Source of the DNA: Spirochaetaceae bacterium bin103
GTDB lineage: Bacteria; Spirochaetota; Spirochaetia; SZUA-6; Bin103
Assembly: GCA_002238925.1 (NCBI GenBank)
Contig: MPNH01000002.1
Coordinates: forward strand, 157,633-221,632
Direction of reading: 5' to 3'
DNA: 64,000 bases
Under the pieces are notes generated by a model, which saw only the letters and a list, made by a program, of their open reading frames with translations, was not told the DNA's origin and searched no databases. Positions 52,130-62,258 of the stretch are shown in pieces. Numbering within the stretch: the first letter of the stretch is position 1; each line of letters opens with the position of its first letter. Made by a program: the position numbers and the translations under genes.

Positions 52130-53263
52130 ATGTGCCCCGTCGCCGTGCAACGCAAGCATATTCAGGACGCTTTTTTCATCGTATTGCTGGTCGCTCTCAG
52201 TGCGGCGTTTGTGCGCCTGCTGGTGCCGTTGCTGGTGGGGGTCGTGCTGGCGGTGATCCTGGCCCTGGTGCTGCGCCACCCGGTGGGCTGGCTCACCCAC
52301 CGCGGCATGGGGCGCGGCAAGGCCACGGTGCTGATCATCGTGGGGCTGGTGCTGGTCGGCTCGGTGCCGGTGGCCCTGCTCTCCAGCCTGATTATTGCCG
52401 AGGTGGAGGAAGGCGCGCAGATCGTGCGCACCGAGTGGCCGCGCCTGCTCACCTGGATACAGAGCAAACTGCCGGGCGTGCGGGCGCTGATGGCGGAGTA
52501 CCAGATCGAGGAGCGCATCTCGGCGCTGATCGGCGACGCCGCCGCACAGGCGCTGAGCGCGTCGCGCGCCGCCCTGCAGAGCGCCGCCGGCATCGCGCTG
52601 CGCGGCGTGGTGGTGATCTACCTGGTGATCTACCTGCTGATCGACGGCGAGAAGCTGATCCGGTACGTCTACCGGATGCTGCCGATCGACCGCGCCGATG
52701 CCCGCGAACTGCTGCAGCGCGCCTCCAACACGCTGGACGCCACCGTGCTCGGTACGTTGTTCATCGGCGTTATCGAAGGCGCCTTCGGGGCGGCGCTGTT
52801 CGCGCTGTTCGGCTTCCCGTCGCCCACCCTGTGGGGCTTGGTCATGGTGATCATGTCGGTGCTCCCCCTGCTTGGCATCAACGTCATCGTGGTGCCGGCC
52901 GGCATCATCGCCATCATCCTCGGCGACGTCGGGCGCGGCATCGGGCTGATCGCCGTGGGGGTGGCCGGCACCGTGGTGAGCCAGAACTTGCTGCGTCCCA
53001 AACTGGTGGGCGACCGTGCCGGCCTGCACCCGGCGCTAGTGCTGGTGTCGACGCTCGGCGGCCTGGTGTGGCTGGGCCTGATCGGCTTCATCGTCGGACC
53101 TGTGATCGCCACCCTGGCGGTGATCCTGTGGGAGCAATTCGCGGTACGCCACGGTGACCCCGGCGGCGGCATCATACTGGAAGACTCCCCGCGCGATGGA
53201 GACCGGCGCGGCAACGCTTCAGACCCCGGAACACCGGGCGACAAGACGCCGAACCCCGGGTAG
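52130..53263 (+). CDS. AI-2E family transporter (TqsA/PerM-like)
   Basis: 377 residues. About seven membrane spans; family patterns include LVPLLVGVVLAVILALVL, AGIALRGVVVIYLVIYLLIDG, FGAALFALFGFPSPTLWG and LPLLGINVIVVPAGIIAIIL. The central GD.. and EEGAQIVRTEWPRL loop is the hydrophilic part. Members export autoinducer-2 or other small compounds or act as Na+(K+)/H+ exchangers; the substrate here is unknown. Starts at ATG 52130, 63 bases after rhaM on the same strand. Confidence 0.82.
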   Translation: MCPVAVQRKHIQDAFFIVLLVALSAAFVRLLVPLLVGVVLAVILALVLRHPVGWLTHRGMGRGKATVLIIVGLVLVGSVPVALLSSLIIAEVEEGAQIVRTEWPRLLTWIQSKLPGVRALMAEYQIEERISALIGDAAAQALSASRAALQSAAGIALRGVVVIYLVIYLLIDGEKLIRYVYRMLPIDRADARELLQRASNTLDATVLGTLFIGVIEGAFGAALFALFGFPSPTLWGLVMVIMSVLPLLGINVIVVPAGIIAIILGDVGRGIGLIAVGVAGTVVSQNLLRPKLVGDRAGLHPALVLVSTLGGLVWLGLIGFIVGPVIATLAVILWEQFAVRHGDPGGGIILEDSPRDGDRRGNASDPGTPGDKTPNPG

Positions 53264-53307
53264 CACCCCGCGGCGCAACCCGGCCCCGCGTTCGGCCCGG
53301 TCGCCGG

Positions 53308-54411
<1,104 letters not shown>

Positions 54412-54515
54412 ACGGCTTGATGGTACACCCGATGCCGGTGCGGCATCGACTCGCATACGCGGCGGTATCGACTTGAACAGGCAAACGTGGTTAGATCACC
54501 GCCAAGCGAGGCAGC

Positions 54516-55169
54516 GTGGGCAAGCCGGCAGTGCTCGAATCGAACGTCCTGGTCCTCAACAGCGGATACACCGCGATCCGCGTCACGAACGCCCGACGCG
54601 CGTTCATCCTGCTCATCCGCGAGGCCGCCGAAGTGGTTACCTCCGACGACGGCCAGTTCCGCACCTACGACCTGGCCTCCTGGATCCTGTGGTCGGACCT
54701 GGTGCGCTCGAGCAACGCGCCGTACGGGAACGGCAACGGCCACGAACCGCCCGACTGGGTGCACACCCCGCGCCTGGCGATCGCGGTACCGCGCGTTATC
54801 CGCCTGCTGCACTACACCGGCCGTCCCCAGCGCGAGGTGCGCCTCACGCGGCGCAACATCCACGCCCGCGACGCGTTCCGCTGCCACTACTGCGGCAAGC
54901 GATTCACCACCCGCGACCTTACCGTGGACCACATCGTGCCGCGCTCCCTGGGCGGCCGCGACACCTGGGACAACCTGGTCAGCGCCTGCGTCCCGTGCAA
55001 CTCGCGCAAGGGCGGCCGCACCCCGCAGGGCGCCAACATGCGCCTGCGCCGCGAGCCCACCAAGCCGCGCACCAACCCCACCGTCACCGAGCGCCTGCAG
55101 AACCCCAAGTACCACCTGTGGCGCTCCTTCGTCGACGAGTCCTCCCCCTACCTCACCACCGGCTCCTGA
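54516..55169 (+). CDS. HNH endonuclease
   Basis: 217 residues from GTG at 54516. The C-terminal half has FRCHYCGKRFTTRDLTVDHIVPR and ...NLVSACVPCNSRKGGRTPQ, a CxxC...HIV...N...CxxC HNH with four-Cys zinc site (C-x2-C, then C-x2-C). The N-terminal 100 residues (VLVLNSGYTAIRVTNARRAF) resemble the short HNH proteins commonly found on bacterial chromosomes. DNA cleavage or structural repair functions are both possible. Monocistronic; convergent with pyrE. Confidence 0.85.
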   Translation: MGKPAVLESNVLVLNSGYTAIRVTNARRAFILLIREAAEVVTSDDGQFRTYDLASWILWSDLVRSSNAPYGNGNGHEPPDWVHTPRLAIAVPRVIRLLHYTGRPQREVRLTRRNIHARDAFRCHYCGKRFTTRDLTVDHIVPRSLGGRDTWDNLVSACVPCNSRKGGRTPQGANMRLRREPTKPRTNPTVTERLQNPKYHLWRSFVDESSPYLTTGS

Positions 55170-55203
55170 CGCGGACGCGACGGACCCACTGCCGATTCCT
55201 TGC

Positions 55204-55833
55204 TCAATGGTCGCAATGGTCGCCGTTCAGTGCGGGGAAGTCACCGATATCGAAGACCGTGCTCACAGGAACACCGAATTTGCGACTCAGGTAGTCCACA
55301 CCTCCCTGCTTCCTGTCTACCAATCCGACAATACCGACGATCTCGTTCCCGACCTCCATGAGCCGTTCGCAGGCCAAGGCTGTCGATCGCCCCGATGTGA
55401 AAACATCATCGACGACCATCACCTTAGTCCCCGGAGGCTGCTCGTTCTCAATAAAGGTTCTGGTCCCGTGTTCCTTCCGGTCCTTGCGGACGACGCAGCC
55501 AGCAATCATTCTATGTTCTTGCTGCGCGGCAAGTTGAATCGTTGCAGCCACGAGAAAATCGGCACCGATCGACAATCCGCTTATGGCGCCTGGAGCTGTC
55601 GGAAGCCGGTCTGCGGCGGCAAGGAATTGGTGTGCGATCAGGTTGAGCGCGTCACCTCTCAGAACAGCGCGTTTGCAGTCGAAGTAGAAATCCGACCGTG
55701 CGCCCGTACTGAGCACGAATTCTTGTCCGCGGAGCAGGCACACCGATTCTATAAGTGCCCGAAGACTCTCTCTGGAGCCACCCTCCGTTGGCTGTTCCAC
55801 AACGTACCCGCCACTTGGCATTACACCTGACAT
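55204..55833 (-). CDS. pyrE: Orotate phosphoribosyltransferase
   Basis: 209 residues. GARSDFYFDCKRAVL (orotate-site), VRKDRKEHGTRTFIE (RKxxKxHG flexible loop) and VMVVDDVFTSGRST (PRPP-binding loop) identify OPRT, which makes OMP from orotate and PRPP in pyrimidine synthesis. Shine-Dalgarno AGGAGG six bases before ATG. The gene is noticeably richer in A/T at third codon positions than its left neighbours, and stands alone, not with other pyr genes; it may have been acquired with the region to its right. Confidence 0.88.
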   Translation of the reverse strand: MSGVMPSGGYVVEQPTEGGSRESLRALIESVCLLRGQEFVLSTGARSDFYFDCKRAVLRGDALNLIAHQFLAAADRLPTAPGAISGLSIGADFLVAATIQLAAQQEHRMIAGCVVRKDRKEHGTRTFIENEQPPGTKVMVVDDVFTSGRSTALACERLMEVGNEIVGIVGLVDRKQGGVDYLSRKFGVPVSTVFDIGDFPALNGDHCDH

Positions 55834-55908
55834 GGGAATCCTCCTTTCCGTAGCTGTTTCCGGGCGCTATCGAATTGCATAGATGAGAGCCGGCCAGCAG
55901 ACCAACAA

Positions 55909-55941
55909 ATATTGACCATACAAGGATTTGAGTGTCAATAT
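55909..55941 (+). promoter_or_regulatory. Inverted repeat between pyrE and the HTH fusion gene
   Basis: ATATTGAC (55909-55916) and GTCAATAT (55934-55941) form perfect 8-base arms with a 17-base centre. The element lies in an AT-rich stretch. On each strand it contains TTGAC followed at promoter distance by a CAATAT-like -10, so it could be a bidirectional promoter/operator or a repressor site. Confidence 0.55.
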
Positions 55942-56087
55942 GTAAGTACGGGTGCCGTCGACAATAGCCCGTCCCAGCGCGGGAGTTGCATGTCGGTCAT
56001 CACACTACGCAACATCGCTCATACCCGGCAACAGGAACAGACCGACCCATCCGACGGTTGAACTGATGACACATTGGGCTCCCGTTG

Positions 56088-56116
56088 TTGTATTCCGTTG
56101 CGCTACGGAGTACACT
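56088..56116 (+). promoter_or_regulatory. Possible promoter of the HTH fusion gene (leaderless)
   Basis: TTGTAT (56088-56093), 17-base spacer, TACACT (56111-56116); the chosen GTG at 56124 is seven bases after the -10 hexamer and no Shine-Dalgarno sequence lies between. Consensus match is weak (3 and 4 of 6). Confidence 0.35.
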
Positions 56117-56123
56117 ACTGGCC

Positions 56124-59100
56124 GTGGATGATACACATGCCGAGCACGTCGGTACGCATATAAGACGCCGCGTCATCCCGCCGGGAATGTCGGTGACAGA
56201 TGCCGCGAAAGCCTTGGGCGTGGGCCGGCCCGCCTTGTCGAAGCTGCTGAACGGTAGGGCATCACTCTCATCCGAGATGGCGCTCCGGCTGGAGAGGACG
56301 TTCGGCGCCGACCGGCAGCATCTCCTCGAACGACAAGCCACGTCTCACCGGGAACGCTCGATCGAGACGGACCGAGCCGTGGCCGCGGGCCGCTTTGTGC
56401 CGCCCTTCCTCTCAATCAAGGCACGGCAGATCGAAGATTGGGCCAAGACCAGCGAAGCCCGTGACCGTCTGGCAGTGCTTCTCCGCACGCTGATTCATTC
56501 TACCGGGGATGACCTGAGCCACGTTGACTTCCCCGGCCACGACGACGCCCAGCGCCCGGGTTGGGATGGTTGGGTCGAATCGGGATCGGCCACGCCGTGG
56601 ATTCCGCGCGGCAAGTCGGGCTGGGAGTTCGGAGTTAGTGAGGACGCACGCAGAAAGGCCACGCGCGATTATGCCAACCGACTGTCAATCCCACCGATGG
56701 AACGGACGCAGTGCACGTTCGTGTTCGTTACCCCAAACCGGTGGCGCGACAAGGACAAGTGGGCAATGGCGGAGAGCGCAGCCGCCGAGTGGCGGGCGGT
56801 GAGGGCGTTCGATGCGAGCGATCTGGAACAGTGGCTGGAGCAGTCGATTGTCGGGCAGATCTGGCTCTCTGAACAACTGGGAATTCCCACGCGAGGTTGT
56901 GAGACGCTCGACCGATTCTGGGAGAATTGGCGCGGTGCCGCCGAGCCACGGATAACGGGGAAGATCTTTGCTACAACCGTTGAGTCCCACATTGCCCACT
57001 TCAGGCAGTGGCTGGCCAAACCGAACGATCGTCCGCTGTACGTTGCCGCGGACTCCACGGGTGAAGCACTCGCGTTCCTGGCCTGCCTGTTTCGACATCC
57101 TGACGTCCCAACCAAAGAAGGTGATCGCGCCATCCTGTTCAAGTCAGCAGACTCCCTGCGCGCGCTGGCGTCGGCGACGTCGCCGTTCATCCCGATCGCG
57201 TGCGACGAGGCAACCGAGCGGGAGCTTGCTCCACTCTACGATCGATTTCCGTGCATCGTCGTGCGCCCGCGCAACGCCGTCGATCGCGAGCCTGACATCG
57301 CCCTTGAGCTGTTGGGCGAAGGAGCGTTTCGGCACGCGCTCGCGGACATGGGCATCGAACGGGACGCCCGGAGGCTGGCCAGGGAGTCGGGCCGCTCCCC
57401 TACCATCCTGCGCCGGCGGCTCTCCAGGATTGACGCGATCCGATTGCCGCAGTGGGCGCACGACCGGCAAACGGCCTGGAGCCTGATCCCGTTGATGCTG
57501 GCCGGCGCGTGGCACGCGAAATCGAAGGCCGACTGCAAGGTTCTGTCGGATCTCACGGGCTGTGCGTATGAGACGGTTGAAGAGAATATCACACACCTGC
57601 GACAACTTGACGATCCGCCAGTCTGGTCCGTCGGCCAGTACCGTGGCGTGGCATCGCAGATCGATGCCCTTTTTGCCATCAGCCCACATCTGACCGAAAG
57701 GGACATCGAACTGTTTCTAGAATCGGCCACAACCGTGCTGTCCGAGGACGATCCGGCACTGCAATTGCCGGTGAAGCAACGAGAGTTCGCCGGAGTTTAT
57801 GGCAAAGTGCGAGACCACTCAGCGGAGTTGCGCGCGGGAATTTGCGAGACCCTGATTCTGCTTGCCGTCCATGGCAACCACCTTGTGCAAAAACGCCTCG
57901 GCATCGACGTGGCAACCCGTATTGCTCGCTTGATCCGGGAGGTTCTGTCTCCGCTGACACTGGAAAGGCTACTGTCTTGTGAACACGACCTTCCTCTCTA
58001 CGCCGAAGCAGCACCGGACGCGTTCCTCAACGCATTAGAAGGCGATCTGCGACAAGCGGGTCCTGCTGTACGTGGTTTGCTGTTGCCGGCCGAGCGTCGT
58101 TGGTTCGCGGCTCCGCGCCGTACCGGTCTCTTGCGGGCGTTGGAGTGCCTGGCGTGGATTCCGGAGCACTTCCCGCGCGTCATCAGGATCCTGGCTCAGC
58201 TCGCTGAAACAAACATTGACGACAACTGGTGGCCCAAACCGATCTCCAGCCTGGAAGCCATATTGCACCCGTGGATGCCGCAAACGGCGGCGTCACTCGA
58301 GCGCCGAATGACGGCCTTGAAGATGCTCGCGCGCGACTTCCCGGACGTAGGATGGCAGGTCTTTGTCAGGCAGTTGGAAGACCGGCACAGCGATCTGAAC
58401 CATCGGCCACGCTGGCGCGACGGCGGATCAAAGCAGATCCGCCGAGCCTCTGAACCCGAGGTGCTGGCGCTCAAGCGCAGCGCGCTCGATGTCGCGTTGG
58501 AGTGGCCGAATCCCGATGCGGAGACGCTGGGTGACCTGGTCGAGCACCTCGCCCGCTTGTCGGATGAGGACCAGCGCCGCGTGTGGCGCCGTATCGATGA
58601 TTGGGCAGACGAGAGCGCGGACGACAAAGACAAGGCACGGTTGCGCGAACGGATCAGTCGTTCCGTATGGTCCACGGGCAGATTCCGGGAGGGTCTGACA
58701 CCATCCGCCAAGGAAGCGGCTCGACGAGCGCGCGACAAGCTTCTCTCAAGTGATCCGGTCATCCGTCACGGGTGGCTGTTTGCAAAGCCGTGGGTGGCAG
58801 GGTTCGACGATCAAGCTCATGAAGACGTGGACGAGTGGTCGAAGCGCGAGGAGCAAATACGCGAGATTCGCACCGAGGCCATGGCGGAGATCTGGACGAG
58901 TCACGGATGGGACGGCCTGGTCAGGCTCCTGTCCGACAGCGATGCACCCGAAGTGGTCGGTCGATACGTTGCCCACCAAACGTCGGTTCAGAGCACGGCG
59001 GTCGGGATTCTACGGACCTGCCTGACTCTCGGTGAGGTATCGTCAAAGAAGATCGATGGATTCATGCGTGGGTTCATTGCCACGTTCAACGCGGACGAGC

Positions 59101-60200
59101 AGCTACAACTCCTACGTTCCACGGCTATGGGGCTGTGCGCCGACCAAGCAACACGCCTGTTCCGATGCGTACCAGCCGGTGATTCGAAGTGGCGTCTGAT
59201 TGATGAGCAAGCGCCCGAGGTAAGCAGAGCGTACTGGCTTACCATGGAGCCTCCCACCCATCCTCATTCACTATGGCTTACCGAAGGCGAGCGGGCCGAA
59301 CTTGTTGATCGCCTGCTGAAGGTGGGCCGCCCGCGCGCGGCGTTCCACTCGGTGGGTCGGCAGGTCCAGAATGTCGAAACAGCGCAACTGAAGCGGCTGC
59401 TGCTTGACTTGGCCACCGTCGACAAAGAGCCGACCGGGAGCTACCCGATGGACCCCCATGATTTGTCGGACGCGCTTGACACGCTTGATGAACGTGCGGA
59501 TGTCAGCCGCGATGAGATGGCGTCGCTGGAGTACTTGTTCTTCGAAGCAGTTGGCAAGCGCGACAAGCTACACGGTATCCCCAACCTGGAACAGAGAATC
59601 GCGCACGACCCAGCATTCTTTGCCGACTTGATCTCTCTCGTCTACGAACGCGACGACGGCGAACAAGACCCGCCCGGTGCACGCCCCACGGATTCCGACC
59701 AGCGCACGTTCGCCGCGCGTAAAGCGTACGCCCTCCTGGGTCGTGTGAGGCGCATCCCTGGGACGGCCGGCGACGGTACGGTACACAGTGAGACGCTTCA
59801 CGCATGGTGTGCGGAGGTTCGTCGCCGGTGTGTCGGGACTGGACGGTCCGCCGTTGGTGACGTACACATCGGCGGGCTTCTTTCCCACGCGCCCTCCGAC
59901 CCGGGCCGGCGCGCGCCGTGTGGCCCAGTATGCGCGGCAATCGAGCGTATCGCCTCGCCCGATATCGAAAGGGGATATGTGGAGGCGGTCCTCAACGCCC
60001 GGGGCGCTCACTGGCGCGGCATGGAGGATGGCGGCGATCAGGAGCGTGCACTCGCCGCCTCGTACCGCGAGAGCGCGCTACGGCTGTCGTTCGAGTACCC
60101 CTACGTCAGCGGAATTCTGAAACGCATCGCCGAAGAGTATGAACGCCAGGGCGCATGGAACGACTCCAATGCGGTCCTCCAGAAGCGGACATTCAATTGA
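56124..60200 (+). CDS. Large HTH-nuclease-like fusion protein, candidate defence effector
   Basis: 1358 residues from GTG at 56124; a TTG at 56085 is open too. Residues about 5-70 are a HigA/XRE-like helix-turn-helix (IPPGMSVTDAAKALGVGRPA, then LSKLLNGRASLSSEMALRLE). Residues about 130-245 look like a PD-(D/E)XK-type fold: PGWDGWV (Asp148), GWEFGVSED (Glu168), ARRKA (Lys178) and a TFVFVTPNRWRDKDKWAMAE strand, in longer form. Around 300 a PLYVAADSTGEALAFLACLF segment replaces a P-loop position but lacks a Walker A. The remaining 900 residues are helical and repeat-like. G+C is lower than in the neighbouring housekeeping genes. Confidence 0.7.
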   Translation: MDDTHAEHVGTHIRRRVIPPGMSVTDAAKALGVGRPALSKLLNGRASLSSEMALRLERTFGADRQHLLERQATSHRERSIETDRAVAAGRFVPPFLSIKARQIEDWAKTSEARDRLAVLLRTLIHSTGDDLSHVDFPGHDDAQRPGWDGWVESGSATPWIPRGKSGWEFGVSEDARRKATRDYANRLSIPPMERTQCTFVFVTPNRWRDKDKWAMAESAAAEWRAVRAFDASDLEQWLEQSIVGQIWLSEQLGIPTRGCETLDRFWENWRGAAEPRITGKIFATTVESHIAHFRQWLAKPNDRPLYVAADSTGEALAFLACLFRHPDVPTKEGDRAILFKSADSLRALASATSPFIPIACDEATERELAPLYDRFPCIVVRPRNAVDREPDIALELLGEGAFRHALADMGIERDARRLARESGRSPTILRRRLSRIDAIRLPQWAHDRQTAWSLIPLMLAGAWHAKSKADCKVLSDLTGCAYETVEENITHLRQLDDPPVWSVGQYRGVASQIDALFAISPHLTERDIELFLESATTVLSEDDPALQLPVKQREFAGVYGKVRDHSAELRAGICETLILLAVHGNHLVQKRLGIDVATRIARLIREVLSPLTLERLLSCEHDLPLYAEAAPDAFLNALEGDLRQAGPAVRGLLLPAERRWFAAPRRTGLLRALECLAWIPEHFPRVIRILAQLAETNIDDNWWPKPISSLEAILHPWMPQTAASLERRMTALKMLARDFPDVGWQVFVRQLEDRHSDLNHRPRWRDGGSKQIRRASEPEVLALKRSALDVALEWPNPDAETLGDLVEHLARLSDEDQRRVWRRIDDWADESADDKDKARLRERISRSVWSTGRFREGLTPSAKEAARRARDKLLSSDPVIRHGWLFAKPWVAGFDDQAHEDVDEWSKREEQIREIRTEAMAEIWTSHGWDGLVRLLSDSDAPEVVGRYVAHQTSVQSTAVGILRTCLTLGEVSSKKIDGFMRGFIATFNADEQLQLLRSTAMGLCADQATRLFRCVPAGDSKWRLIDEQAPEVSRAYWLTMEPPTHPHSLWLTEGERAELVDRLLKVGRPRAAFHSVGRQVQNVETAQLKRLLLDLATVDKEPTGSYPMDPHDLSDALDTLDERADVSRDEMASLEYLFFEAVGKRDKLHGIPNLEQRIAHDPAFFADLISLVYERDDGEQDPPGARPTDSDQRTFAARKAYALLGRVRRIPGTAGDGTVHSETLHAWCAEVRRRCVGTGRSAVGDVHIGGLLSHAPSDPGRRAPCGPVCAAIERIASPDIERGYVEAVLNARGAHWRGMEDGGDQERALAASYRESALRLSFEYPYVSGILKRIAEEYERQGAWNDSNAVLQKRTFN

Positions 60201-60267
60201 ATCGGCGGCGCCGATATTACTCGAAACCGATAGAGGGCGGGCGGGCACGCGCTGGGAGGAATGGGTT

Positions 60268-60588
60268 CTGGGTAAGCTGAGACCGCTATCGGGACGAACT
60301 GTCTGCCGGATTCTTGAGGATCACGGCTTCGTACAGGTGCGCCGGCGAGGCAGTCATGTAATCGTGCAGAAGACCGACGCGAAGAGCACCGTAAGCGTTC
60401 CAGTACCCGACCACCCGGAACTGCGCATAGGAACCCTGGCGGCGATCATCCGGCAGTCAGGAGTGCCTCGGTTTGCCTTCGAATATAACCGGATCCGGGG
60501 CACCGATGCATGCGCCGTGCGGAGTCAGCGTGCTCCAACCTCGGCGGGTTGTGAAGTGTCAGCCGAGACTTGCACTCGCGTCACGTAG
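60268..60588 (+). CDS. hicA: HicA toxin, start codon disrupted
   Basis: LGKLRPLSGRTVCRILEDHG, FVQVRRRGSHVIVQK and VPVPDHPELRIGTLAAIIRQSG are complete HicA features, including the catalytic-type His in GSHVIVQ. The usual ATG is out of frame: GGAGG then ATGGGTTCTGGGTAAG, where a seven-base near-duplication seems to have pushed ATG away from AAG-CTG-AGA. The frame entered here begins at CTG 60268, a rare start, so expression is doubtful. The frame then continues 35 residues past the normal end, overlapping hicB on the opposite strand. Confidence 0.7.
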   Translation: MGKLRPLSGRTVCRILEDHGFVQVRRRGSHVIVQKTDAKSTVSVPVPDHPELRIGTLAAIIRQSGVPRFAFEYNRIRGTDACAVRSQRAPTSAGCEVSAETCTRVT

Positions 60589-60815
60589 ACCTCAGAGTGG
60601 AGCCGCCGCTCAATCTCGCTGCGGGACGCCGTTTCAAAGAACAGTTCCAAGGCCTCTTGCAGGTTCTTCCGCGCCTCCTGCACCGAGTCGCCTTGACTCG
60701 CAACGTCAACCTCGGGACAAAGGGCCACATAGCCGTCGCCCTCCCGTTCGATGATTGCGGTCAACTCTATCGGATGTCGAGAGCGTTCATCGGCCGTCGA
60801 ATGGGCTGAAGCCAT
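60525..60815 (-). CDS. hicB: HicB antitoxin
   Basis: 96 residues. PIELTAIIEREGDGYVALCP, EVDVASQGDSVQEARKNLQE and ALELFFETASRSEIERRLHSEV are the HicB partial-RNase-H-like fold. It neutralises HicA when the two are in one operon; here it is on the opposite strand and tail to tail with hicA, which is not the normal order. No C-terminal DNA-binding domain is visible. CATACT on the minus strand (60821-60826) ends five bases before ATG, with TTGCTC 17 bases further up, suggesting a leaderless mRNA. Confidence 0.85.
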   Translation of the reverse strand: MASAHSTADERSRHPIELTAIIEREGDGYVALCPEVDVASQGDSVQEARKNLQEALELFFETASRSEIERRLHSEVYVTRVQVSADTSQPAEVGAR

Positions 60816-60820
60816 AGCTT

Positions 60821-60849
60821 AGTATGGACGACATCCGGCGGCTGAGCAA
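60821..60849 (-). promoter_or_regulatory. Possible promoter for leaderless hicB
   Basis: On the minus strand TTGCTC (60844-60849) and CATACT (60821-60826) are 17 bases apart; the hicB ATG follows five bases after the -10. Confidence 0.35.
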
Positions 60850-61029
60850 CAACGACCTTCGGTGCCCTCCCGCCCCACAGGACGCCCCCACAGGACGGAA
60901 GCCCACCTTCAGAGACCGCCCCGCGCGGCGCGCGCGGCGATGGGGGCCAACAAGGGGTCCTGGTGCTCCTGGGGTCTGCGATTGACAGTTGCCCTCGGTC
61001 TGATAGGCATGTCCCATCGGGGGATTCAC

Positions 61030-62083
61030 GTGGCAAGGATCGGGAGATTGGGCGATGGCTCGCGGCCGGGGCGCTGCTGATGGCGCCGACGCTGGTGTTC
61101 GCAACCGGCGAGTCGGAGTCAGGGGCGTCCGCGGGGGCCGCTGCGGCGATGAGCGGAACGTGCAGCGAGGCCCCGACGCTGGCGGCACGGGTCGCGGTCG
61201 GCGAGCTGCCGCCGGTGGAGGAGCGCATCCCGGTCGACCCGGTGGTGCAGGAGATGCTGCCCGACGGCGTCGGCCGTTATGGCGGCACGCTGCGCGTGTC
61301 GGAGGCGATCGGCTTTATGAACCAGCACGGCGCCGAGTTGACGACCCAGATGCCCGACACCTACCTGCTGACCATGCACCAGGAGACGCTGGAGATCGTG
61401 CCCAATATCGCCGCCGGCTACGCGGTGTCGGACGACGGCCTCACCGTCACCCTCGAACTGCGCCCCGGCACCCGCTGGTCCAACGGCGACCCGTTCATCG
61501 TCGACGACCTGATGTTCGTAATGGAAGACATGAAGTGGGACGACCGCGTCGACCCCGGCTGGCGGGCTGGCGAGACGCCCACCACCGCCGTGAGCATCAC
61601 CAAGATCGACGACCACACCATGCAGTTCCACATGTCGCAGATCGACTACGTGGTCATTCCCGGCTACCACCTGGAAGGGCGGCAACTATGTGCAGTACGG
61701 GCGGTGGGGTCGGCCTGCACGGCGACTTCAACATGACCGGCAGCTACGACGAGTGGGAGCAGGCGCGCCGGCTGATCGAGCGCGGCGAACGCAAGCTGTC
61801 CGACTACGGCGGCGAGCTGCCCGGTACCGAGCCGCCCGACAAGTGGAAGCGCTACTTCGACTGGCAGCGCCAGTTCCGCCTCTCAGCGTTCGGTTCCAAC
61901 GAATGGTTCGAACTGGCCCAGAAGATGTTCGATTTCGCCGGCGACAACGTGTTCGTGATCGGCACCGTCGGCGAGGCCCCGGCCGTGCTGCTGACCAACA
62001 ACGACCTGCGCAACGTGCCCACCGAGTTCCCGGTCTCCAACACCGACTGGAAAGGCAACCTGATGTACTGGGCCGATCAACTT
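61030..62083 (+). pseudogene. Decayed peptide ABC transporter substrate-binding protein (family 5) gene
   Basis: The sequence matches the intact gene at 63475 from its signal peptide on (WLAAGALLMAPTLVFATGE, then LPPVEERIPVDPVVQEMLP). Lesions: the initiation region (GTG at 61030) is one base shorter than the intact copy, so the start and the mature part are in different frames; after HMSQIDYVVIPGYHLEG (about 61680) a large central part is missing and the C-terminal portion (EWEQARRLIERGERKLSDYG, then GNLMYWADQL) continues in another frame; after WADQL the normal C-terminus is replaced by unrelated codons. Family-5 proteins are about 600 residues; barely 360 remain here. TTGACA (60982-60987) may be the old -35. 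Confidence 0.85.
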
Positions 62084-62258
62084 CTGGTTCGGCCGCTGAT
62101 ATCTCCGGCGGCGGGTCCCCGAGTTGAGAAGAGTGTGATTTCTGCAACTATACCGGCAGGCCGCCCGTTCCCGCGTTCACCATCCGGCATCCTAGGCTAG
62201 CGTTCTTGGCTTGAACCGCGCGGGTACGGGTGTCAAGCTCCCGGTCCACGGGTGACTT

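Noticed and set aside
54516..55169. HNH gene as part of a mobile intron or homing element
   Set aside because: No intron borders, no interrupted host gene, and neighbours (M29 aminopeptidase, pyrE) are intact; treated as a chromosomal HNH protein.
61055..62200. Single continuous frame across the decayed peptide-binding gene, read as one new protein
   Set aside because: Its first half is an off-frame translation of the binding-protein sequence (Arg/Gly-rich), and only the second half agrees with the family; the region is a pseudogene with frameshifts rather than a novel gene.
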